DNA of 17,500 nucleotides from Chondrilla cf. caribensis (taxonomy: Eukaryota > Porifera > Demospongiae > Chondrillida > Chondrillidae), in assembly GCA_964020155.1 (NCBI GenBank), contig OZ026549.1, positions 4,816,719 to 4,834,218 of the forward strand, written 5' to 3'. The notes under the pieces were generated by a model. It saw only the letters and a list, made by a program, of their open reading frames with translations. It was not told where the DNA came from and did not search any database. A program made the position numbers and the translations under genes. Positions 1 through 8,203 of this stretch are shown here, in pieces. Within the stretch, counting starts at the first letter, position 1. Every line of letters starts with the position of its first letter.

Positions 1-266
1 CAATTGAGCTATGTGGTACAACCTGTGAGGGAGAGATGAAGTATCATACATACACTGTATATACATTGTCATACAGATAACTGCAAATATTGCAATGATA
101 AATTGAACTTTGAATAAATACATATTTTTTATCAGACACACAAATATACACACACCTTATATACAGCACACATGTACACTCACAGGCATATGCATGCATG
201 CATGTATGAATGCGAGCACACATGCTTGAACCTAGAAAAATATTATACAAAAATTGCACAACTCAC
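1..266. other. Partial intron of the SLC36-like gene
   Basis: AT-rich sequence with short ACAC/ATGC runs, downstream on the minus strand of the donor at 261-266 (GTGAGT). I see no exon. The acceptor for the next exon lies beyond base 1. Confidence 0.7.
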
Positions 267-793
267 GATTTCAACCAAATTTTGTTTGACTGTAGATCCA
301 GTGTTAAATTTGCATTGGCACACTTTCCATATGCAAAGTATCCAATCAAACCCACTGTAAAATAAGCGCAAGTAACAGTGGACATCCCAGCAATGAGCGT
401 GGGCTTGAATTTCTGTGGTTCAGCCATTTTATTCTCAAGAGGCATGACAATTGCAATACCTTCAAATGCAAACACCGCCAGACCAAAGAAGATGAATAGG
501 TCATTCACACTCAGCGGCCAAAGACTGACTCCACAAATCATAGCATGACTTGGATCCAGTGTGTAGTTCTGCTGTTGACAGTTCACTGCAGCACGCTGGG
601 TGGCAAAGCGACTGATGGCATCAAAGATGATAACAATCACTACGAACAACAGACAGAGGTTGGCTACTGTCACAAATGGTGATAGTGTCCTCAAGTCTCT
701 AATGTACGTGATGAGCACAAATGGGACCAGAAGGATTAGAATCCAAAGTCGAATATCAATGTCGTACTCGATGTACGGGATTGAAGAAACCAG
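267..793 (-). CDS. SLC36-like exon 6: membrane segments 4-7
   Basis: The largest visible exon of this gene, 175 codons plus two bases. It contains LWILILLVPFVLITYI, the segment-5 stretch NLCLLFVVIVIIFDAI, an extracellular loop with NYT and two Cys (NCQQQNYTLDPSHAMICG; the pair could be the PAT disulfide and NYT an N-glycosylation site), then VFAFEGIAIVMPLENKM and a further segment. It ends DLQSNKIWLK plus TC at donor GTGAGT; the next exon is off the left edge. Confidence 0.92.
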
Positions 794-1211
794 CTGCAAC
801 AAAACAGATTTTAAACCCAGTAAATATGTGGATACATAAGCATGCATGCATCGACAACAGAGGACTTACATAATGAAGAGTTCCAGTTACAAATACAATG
901 TAAACTGTACTTAAGCCAAATTGAGTAATTGTTAGAAAGATCCTTACTACTCTCCTAAGGTGTGAAAGAGAGAGACCAATGACATGAAGAATTAGTTCTC
1001 TACAATTCAGATGCATATAAGGACGTACATTTTAATATAATTAACTAAATAATTATATTTTAGAGTTAAAAATTGAGGTTCTAGCATAATGTACTTAAGT
1101 AGCTCCATCATTACCCAGTATATTCCAGGTTAGTGGTTACTCCATATTATTCATGTACAGTTAGTAAAGGAGACCTATAGATAGGTTATGTTAGGTATTG
1201 TTATGGATGGC

Positions 1212-1303
<92 letters not shown>

Positions 1304-1970
1304 AATATTATTATATTTAAGTACTTAAATAATTTTCCTAATCCTGCCATTTCGATTCTACAGCATCCTAGGTCGACGTATTCCCATTTCAAGTTTAGAA
1401 TTGCCATCTCAGACACCTGTCCGTACTCCAGTGCATCAAATTCAAATCTGAAACAAAATAAAAATCCTGTAATATATAATATGTGGTACATCCATACTAT
1501 ATACAATATAATATATCGTACCAATCACACCCACATACATGTAACAGTTGTACCACCTTTTAGCAGGGTTCATAGGAAATGCAAAAAATGATATTTTTAA
1601 TTGGACCGAGCTGGTTAACATGCTATAGTAAGCGGAGTTATTGTTTCCAAGCCCGGTAACTAGAGGGTGGTACAACTTATGCATCTCATTACTTGGAGAG
1701 TTTGAATTGAATATGTAGTCCTTGTACACACCTTCTACTCAGAGCCTGTCCCGACGAAACCAATAGCAACATACAGTGTACAGCTATTATAGCAACAGTG
1801 AGGAGAAGTAAACTACCAACCTACATACATGTAAATAGAGAGAGTAGACAACGATATGGATTCACTACACCACAATGTATGTGTTTGTGCATGTATGTGC
1901 CTCTGTGTGTGTGTAGGTGTGTGTGTACGCGTACATGCATTCACATAATTGCTTCACACGTATCACATAG

Positions 1971-2016
<46 letters not shown>

Positions 2017-3365
2017 ATGCATGCATTCACATAGCCACTTCACATGTATCACACGGATACCCACCCCATATCCAGCCTTGTTGAATGCCAGAGGAAGAGC
2101 AAAGATCCCAGTTCCAATATTACCTTTTATTATGCCCACAACGACATCGAAAGAACTGGTCAGTACAAAGGGAGAAATAACAAGGAAATCACATAGCCTG
2201 CCCAATTGGTATACGTATTATGGTTCAATCAGATCACCCCTGACCCATCAAAAAGGCCTCTACCAATAACAATGCAGCCGTATTAGACAGATTCTACAGG
2301 TTCTTGTATCCTAAACCTGAAGGATATTCGAGAGAATGTGTTTCTTTGCAATTGGACAACCCTTAGCAACCACTAGTATTGGTCCGGTGTAGTGTCATGG
2401 TAAAATTGACCTCTGAATATCACAGGACTACCATAATTCCAGAAAATAATGCGTGATTAAAATAATACGAATCATCCAAATCAGTCTGGAGTAGAATTTT
2501 ATAAATGCTATTATAAAAATGCACAACGCCATTTTGAACACCAGAAACGAATAATGTGCACTTAAAAATGGTGTTCTAAATTATGTCCCGGAGAATTCAC
2601 ATGCAAAGTTCGCATTTATAAAATACCGCATTAATTTCCGGAATGATGGTATAATATTTCGCTATCACATTTTATCAATCGGGTAAAATGTGGCAGCAAA
2701 ATTCCATTCTATTGAAATATCCTATTTAACCCTTAGCACCATGGACACTGCAGAGTAATGTTTCGACCACACTTTTGATTTTAATTTCCAATTTTTAGTA
2801 ACACCTACAGTACAATATATTTTTTACTAACCGCCCCGAGGCGGAAACGTTACCGCCCTGCTCGATCGCGAACTGTTTTAATTATTTACTCATAATTATA
2901 GATGATTTATTGCATCGCCACTATGGAGCATAATCAGCTTAAAGTATCAGTAAAGTTTTTCTATATGGAGAATTAACCCGAGATGAACTTGTATCAGTAG
3001 TCAATTCCAAGTTACGTATCCCGGTATAAACGCGAAGGGGCAAATATTTATTTCAACCATAGATAGTATATAGAGTATCTATGTTTCAACCTATGGATAC
3101 TTACCACAACGCCTGTGATATACCCGAAAAAGAGAGACACCAATCATCATTCAAATCAAGAAACAACGACGTGTTACAAAATAAAACCTAACATAATATC
3201 CCGAACAGAATTTCGTACAACTATCTAATCATGATCAATTACATACATATATACGTAACGGTATGGTAGATGCAAGATCACTTACGAAATCGGGTTCTTC
3301 TGTCTTTTGTCCTTTGTAAGAGAGCGAGTGGATTGAATAGCCTTTGTTTGACCATTCTCAGTCAT
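267..3365 (-). CDS. SLC36/PAT-type amino-acid transporter (AAAP superfamily), 3' end outside the window
   Basis: Spliced CDS on the minus strand: 3365-3286, 2155-2065, 1820-1732, 1447-1325, 954-870, 793-267, continuing beyond the left edge. The six exons give 331 residues plus two bases, with all phases consistent and GT-AG introns. Seen: KGNIGTGIFALPLAF in membrane segment 1, further segments at about residues 58-80, 130-150, 172-190, 200-218, 262-285 and 295-318, and the conserved block FEGIAIVMPLENKM after segment 6. Known of the family: SLC36 (PAT) carriers move small neutral amino acids with protons across plasma or lysosomal membranes and feed amino-acid sensing by TORC1. The KGNIGTG and MPLENKM blocks favour SLC36 over SLC38 or SLC32; the paralog cannot be named. 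Human PATs have about 480 residues and 11 segments, so roughly a third is missing. The ATG has A at -3. Confidence 0.9.
870..954 (-). CDS. SLC36-like exon 5: membrane segment 3
   Basis: Encodes RVVRIFLTITQFGLSTVYIV followed by FVTGTLHY. The TQFG...VYxVFV pattern is the SLC36 segment 3 signature. The acceptor is TTTCACACCTTAG and the donor is TAT|GTAAGT, phase 0. Confidence 0.9.
1214..1300. repeat. Compound microsatellite (CT)n(CA)n
   Basis: About 18 CT units directly followed by about 25 CA units, in SLC36-like intron 4 (955-1324). The CA end is only 24 bp from exon 4, so the donor of that intron faces a TG run on the transcript strand. Confidence 0.98.
1325..1447 (-). CDS. SLC36-like exon 4: loop between segments 2 and 3
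   Basis: Encodes FEFDALEYGQVSEMAIL and ends GLGKLFK. It corresponds to the cytosolic YG(D/E)VxExA loop of PATs. The acceptor TTTTGTTTCAG is strong. The donor AA|GTACTT was chosen because it alone restores Lys-Arg and the phase into exon 5. Confidence 0.8.
1732..1820 (-). CDS. SLC36-like exon 3: membrane segment 2
   Basis: Encodes VGSLLLTVAIIAVHCMLLLV followed by SSGQALSRR. The VHCM motif is typical of SLC36 segment 2. The acceptor is TATGTAG and the donor is AG|GTGTGT; two bases are completed by A of exon 4 to Arg. Confidence 0.88.
1973..2012. repeat. (GT)n microsatellite in SLC36-like intron 2
   Basis: About 20 GT units on the plus strand (CA on the transcript). It lies between two related 31-bp blocks, 1937-1967 and 2023-2053, so the array sits inside an imperfect direct duplication with an 86-bp offset. 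Confidence 0.95.
2065..2155 (-). CDS. SLC36-like exon 2: membrane segment 1
   Basis: Encodes SFDVVVGIIKGNIGTGIFAL and then PLAFNKAGYG. The glycine-rich unwound core of segment 1 (GNIGTG) forms the substrate site in AAAP carriers. The acceptor is CTGACCAG and the donor is GGG|GTGGGT, giving GYG|VGS in phase 0. Confidence 0.92.
2156..3285 (-). other. Intron 1 of the SLC36-like gene
   Basis: An 1,130-bp intron between the leader exon and segment 1, the longest in the window. It holds the MITE at 2429-2651, a small hairpin at 2666-2692 (9-bp arms) and an isolated CpG-rich palindrome at 2840-2857 in otherwise AT-rich sequence. No further exon was recognised. Confidence 0.75.
2429..2651. mobile_element. 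Candidate MITE with 25-bp terminal inverted repeats
   Basis: The left end 2429-2453 and the reverse complement of the right end 2651-2627 match at 22 of 25 positions (TACCATAATTCC versus TACCATCATTCC at the tips). A second, subterminal inverted pair (ATTTTATAAATGC) lies at 2496-2508 and 2612-2624. The outermost TA may be the target-site duplication, leaving an element of about 219 bp starting with CC. No coding capacity. It sits in SLC36-like intron 1 (2156-3285). Confidence 0.75.
3286..3365 (-). CDS. SLC36-like exon 1: cytosolic N-terminus
   Basis: Encodes MTENGQTKAIQSTRSLTKDK and six further residues, a basic, polar leader expected to be cytosolic. The context GAAAATGAC has A at -3. The donor is TC|GTAAGT. 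Two bases plus one from exon 2 give Ser, leading directly into SFDVVVGIIKG, which supports the junction. Confidence 0.8.
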
Positions 3366-3709
3366 TTTCGACCGTCACCGTTGAACGACTGGTCGTACCA
3401 CAGTAATTGATCATGTTATATCGCTGTTCACCCGTGAAACTTCAACACATTATTGATAATATTATGGTACTTCTTAGACGTACTCGAAAGGCGCAACGTA
3501 GCGCGCAAAATGGCAGGCTCTATGGTTATTCACGTGATCTAAATGTACGCAAATACTAGTAAAACATGCCAAATTGTTCATTAAACCCTTAAGTACACAT
3601 ACGTACGTACAAGGGCAAATTTTGCAATAGTTTGAGAAAATCAAATGAATCGATAGACTGTAAAAACACAAACACAACAAACAATAACTGAACATACGTA
3701 TGCCTGAGA
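3366..3709 (-). promoter_or_regulatory. Intergenic region: ATRX 3' end and SLC36-like promoter/5' UTR
   Basis: Only 344 bp separate the ATRX stop from the transporter ATG, both read leftward. It must contain the ATRX polyadenylation site and the transporter promoter. Seen: a perfect TCACGTGA E-box palindrome at 3530-3537 and a CpG-rich patch around 3481-3505 (GCGCAACGTAGCGCGC), followed by AAAATGGCAG, which resembles a YY1 site. No TATA box or AATAAA is evident. Confidence 0.6.
3530..3537. promoter_or_regulatory. TCACGTGA E-box upstream of the SLC36-like gene
   Basis: A perfect 8-bp palindrome 165 bp upstream of the transporter ATG. It is the core of the CLEAR/M-box element bound by MiT/TFE and USF-type bHLH-Zip factors in animals. 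The motif is seen directly; binding is inferred. Confidence 0.4.
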
Positions 3710-4381
3710 TCAAGGGGCATACTTGGCCTTGTAGTCACTCCAGGACCTGTAGGCCGAGCTGTAGGCAAAATTCAGCTCTGAGAGTAAGGGGTGTCCCTGA
3801 ACACTGGGGATAGCTGTGAGCTGGTCGATATACTGTTTGATTGCCATCAAGTTGTAGTACTTCTGGTCAATTTTCTTCTTAATCTCTGCCTGGATCTGCA
3901 AAACTCTGTGTTTGTCCATCTGCACTACCTTGACCTCCTCTAGTAAGTGGTCCACGTCTACTAAGTACTGTTGCAGGTGATGAACAATCTTTATCCATTC
4001 GTTGGCAAAGGACATTTGCTGAGGTGTGGACAGCGACTTGTGGGAAACAAATGTGGTTGGTTGACTCCTCGACAACCCGGGGTTAGCGTGTGGCTGGTAC
4101 TGGAAGTGGGAAGAAGATTGACCAGCGCCACTTATGTGAGGCATCAATTGCTGATTCCCATCTGCTACGGGAGGAAGCAGAGTGGGCTGTACAGAAGAGT
4201 TGGCAGTCATGTAATACATCTTCCCCTCCAGGATGTTCTGATATTCTTCCCAAGCGTTGCCCTTCTCGTCTTCCGAGAGCTCTTCATCCTGCTGGTGGAC
4301 AAGAAGCGAGTCGTGGTTGTGATACATTAGTAAATACGTTGGCTGCAAGTGGTCCAAGATGGTACAAAACACTGGATCCGC
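3710..4381 (-). CDS. ATRX: ATRX exon 12: C-terminal tail and stop
   Basis: Encodes 223 residues and TGA (3712-3710). [38 protein letters not shown] and NAWEEYQ match the conserved human tail (YHEHDSLLDHKEEEELTEEE, AAWAEYE). The remainder is Gln/Ser/Pro-rich, then a helical, Lys/Glu-rich segment ([20 protein letters not shown]) comparable in position to the human C-terminal Gln-rich region but not clearly alignable. I see no canonical AATAAA downstream on the minus strand before the next gene. Confidence 0.93.
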   Translation of the reverse strand, partial: ADPVFCTILDHLQPTYLLMYHNHDSLLVHQQDEELSEDEKGNAWEEYQNILEGKMYYMTANSSVQPTLLPPVADGNQQLMPHISGAGQSSSHFQYQPHANPGLSRSQPTTFVSHKSLSTPQQMSFANEWIKIVHHLQQYLVDVDHLLEEVKVVQMDKHRVLQIQAEIKKKIDQKYYNLMAIKQYIDQLTAIPSVQGHPLLSELNFAYSSAYRSWSDYKAKYAP

Positions 4382-5468
4382 CTGCAAGTGTGGGGAAAAT
4401 GTGGTATCACTAGCAAGATACAGCACATGTATGGTATCAATTACAGTGAATTCTCGCTAATCTGCAACCGCCTTATCCACCAAACCTTTTAATCAGCCAC
4501 AATTTCCCAGTACCAATATAATGTACAAGTACCAATGAATATCCAGTTAATCTGCCAAACTTGTTAATCCACCATATTCATTGAAAACAAATTGCAGCGG
4601 ATTAACGAGTATTCACTGTAGATCGATATTGAATGGTGGCCTTGAATGGCTCTAATAGTGTAGAAAGTCATGAGATATGTACACATTGTACATTTGTAGA
4701 CTCACATACATACACATATCAGTATGTAAACTAGACCACAAAAATGAACATACACTGTTAGAACAGCTGCAATATCATTCCAACAATATATATACATACA
4801 TACGTATATCAAGTTACTGCAAGTTACTGCAGGTAGTTGAAGCCATAATAACAACATGGCTAAACAGCTTGAGACAATTTGAGACCTCTCTACATTGTTA
4901 TGTGGGTGTTCGTGTTGAGAACAACAACACAACATTAGTAGGAAACCAACGAGACTCTCAAATACACATGTCAGAAGTGTATGTATACGTATGTTTGTGT
5001 GTGCATGTGTTATTAAGCATGTGAGTGTGTGTGTACATGTGTACGTACATGCATGCACCAATGAGTATGTGTACACTGTGAGTGTGTGTGCGCATGCAAA
5101 TGTGTGTGTGAACATGCGCGCATGTTTGCACATGATGGGTGATTATTTGCATGTGCAGAACACACCTGAGGTCTTTCCTTTGTGTTTGCTTCTGATAGAT
5201 CAGGACGTGTGTACTTCAAAATGTCCTGTAGGTCGGCATTGGAGAAGTGGCGATCAATTTGCTTGTCATCGATGACTCTCAGAGCGGTTGATTCTTTTGT
5301 GACTTGACGATCGTATATCTTCTCCTCCATGGTGCCCTGAATTCAACAATAGCAACAAAAACTATGCAATTGTAACACATGTACGTAACTGTACTGTATG
5401 TACATAATATAGCTTCAGACATACACACCGAGACACACACACACAAAGCACTGCATGCATGCTCACAC

Positions 5469-5519
<51 letters not shown>

Positions 5520-5529
5520 CCACGCACAA

Positions 5530-5601
<72 letters not shown>

Positions 5602-5611
5602 CCACGCACAA

Positions 5612-5697
<86 letters not shown>

Positions 5698-8131
5698 TGG
5701 AATTGAGGTTTTATAAATTCTACAAACTGCACCTTTGCTATCAATCTGTAGATGAACACAGGCTTTGTTTGGCCAAACCTGTATACCCTGAAAATTGCCT
5801 GTAGGTCATGAGAGGGGTTCCAACAAGCATCAAATATGACCACTCTGTTGGCAGATACAAGGTTGATCCCCAAACTTCCAGCCCTGGTGGAGATCAGAAA
5901 GAGTTTCAGCCTGCAGAAATGAAGGAAGTACATACTTATGTGTGGTCAGCCTACTGTGAATGGTGTGTTTGTAAGTACTGTATATAATAACGTGTTCGAA
6001 GGCTTGTGCATGGATGTATGTGTGTGTATGCACGTATGTTCACATGTATCCATACATGTACCCACTCACACCATGTATCTGCATAGGAGTGCAGGTGCAT
6101 GTATGCACGTACATACGTATGTACATATGTAAGCACACACATATGCATACATACAGTATATGCATAGGTTTGCACATATGTAAGTACGAACATGACTATT
6201 ATTAGTTCATAATATGTGTAGTGTATGTATGTAGGATATGCATGCACCTACTGTACATACAGTATGCATGCGTTTCACATAAATGTGTACACTCACACAG
6301 TACATACAGTAGGTGCACAATTACCTAATGTTGCCGATTCTGTTGAAATGCTTGGTCATGGTCTCCCTGTCCTGTGAAGCAGTGCTACCATCCAACCTGT
6401 AGTAGTCCAGATCAGGCGTGAGACCACCAAACTCCTCTGTCTTCAAAAAGTGCTCGATGATGTCGAGAGTGAGTAAACTCTGGCTGAACAGAAGAACCTT
6501 CTCTCCGAGATTCTCTGTTTCTTGCAGCAGCTCTTTCAAAAACATCAACTTAGCGCTCAATTCGACCGAGTATTCCATATCACTGGTGAGTATACTGTCG
6601 TACCATTCCTGAGGAGAAGCAGGTTGATCGGAATTGCCCTCCATTGAATCAGGACCATTGGGCAAGCAGTTGGGTGTGTTTTCATCATCCAGTGTAACCA
6701 CGGTGATAGGAGCAGTGGAGTGTTCCACTGAAACGCTGGACGGGGTACTGGAGGTGGAGGATCGGGATGCCGGACGAGATGATTTCCCTTTTTTCATCTT
6801 CTTTTTCATCTTACACTTGGACTCCATAGCTGCAAGCTCCTCTTCAACATCAGAATCGTCACAGATGAAACCGCCTAGGTCACTATCACTGTCACTGAGA
6901 TCCTCTTCGATGCGTTGTTTATGGAGTTTTAACATCCAAGGGTGATTCCAGATCTGCTCGATAGACCAGCACATGCGGGGTGGGAGCAGAAGACAGGCAT
7001 ATTGCAAAAGTGTGTGTACATGTATTATGGCAACAACAAAACAAATCATACCAGTGTAGGGGGTACAGTGAATATTCGTTAATCCACCGCAATGCGTTTT
7101 CAAAGAATATGGTGGATTAACTGGATATTCATTGGTACTTGTACATTATATTGGTACTGGGAAATTGTGGCAGATTAAAGGGTTTGGTGGATGAAGTGGT
7201 GGTGGGTTAATGAGAATTCACTGTACATGTGTGTGTGCACCTCACGCATTGCCAGTATGTACGTACATGCAACACACTCACCCTCATAAAAATCTGGAAT
7301 GTCCTGAACACACCCATGACACCGCTGGACCTGTTCTCGTCCAGGACTGTGGTGTACAGCCTCTCCTGCACCTCGCTCAGTCTCAGTTTCACCACATACT
7401 CATGTTTTCCCGGGAGACACTCCGTCAACACTCTGTAGTCCTTCCTCTACAGAACAAGACAATCTACCAGTGAAATGTGAACAGCTACTACCAATTATTC
7501 AATCAGATTGTGGAGGTTCAACTGTATGTGCTGTGAAGCTTATGACAATTACAATTATACATGCATACATACAAATACGTACACATTTTTGTTGGTAAAG
7601 TTGTGACATGTACATGCATGAATGCATATTAACACACATGCACATACACACTTAAGAATGGTCTGACGTACGTACTTGGACGCAGTTGGAGAGTAGATAG
7701 TTCAAAACATGGGCTCTTCTCTTCATGGTACGAACATCAGTAGCTGTGGCATCTCTACACTGTCCGTTCTTTATCGGATTACCAAAACGGTTGTTGAACT
7801 CCTTCAGTGTACCCAGAAGGTTTGGCTTTACAAAGTTGACCATTGTGTAATCTGCACACATGAGCACATACAATATGGAGTGTACATGCAATATGGAGTG
7901 TACATGCAATGTGGAGTGTACATGCAATTTGGATTGTACATGCAATATGGAGTTTACATGCAATATGGAGTGTACATGCAATGTGGAGTGTACATGCAAT
8001 ATGGAGTGTACATGCAATATGGAGTGTACGTACATGCACGTGTGTACATACATCGGTGACATGTACACAGAGGGTAAGAAATACAGTAACTATGTATGCA
8101 CATGTGTACGTACATATACATATGTATGCCA

Positions 8132-8203
<72 letters not shown>

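Noticed and set aside
3058..3083. Short inverted repeat CATAGATA...TATCTATG
   Set aside because: 8-bp arms in AT-rich sequence are expected by chance; no duplication or second copy seen.
5279..5804. Long Cys-Val or His-Thr open frames on both strands
   Set aside because: They are translations of the CA/TG microsatellite, with no codon signal outside the repeat.
7871..8032. CRISPR-like array of regularly spaced repeats
   Set aside because: There are no unique spacers. The 18-bp units are directly contiguous and the DNA is eukaryotic, so it is a minisatellite.
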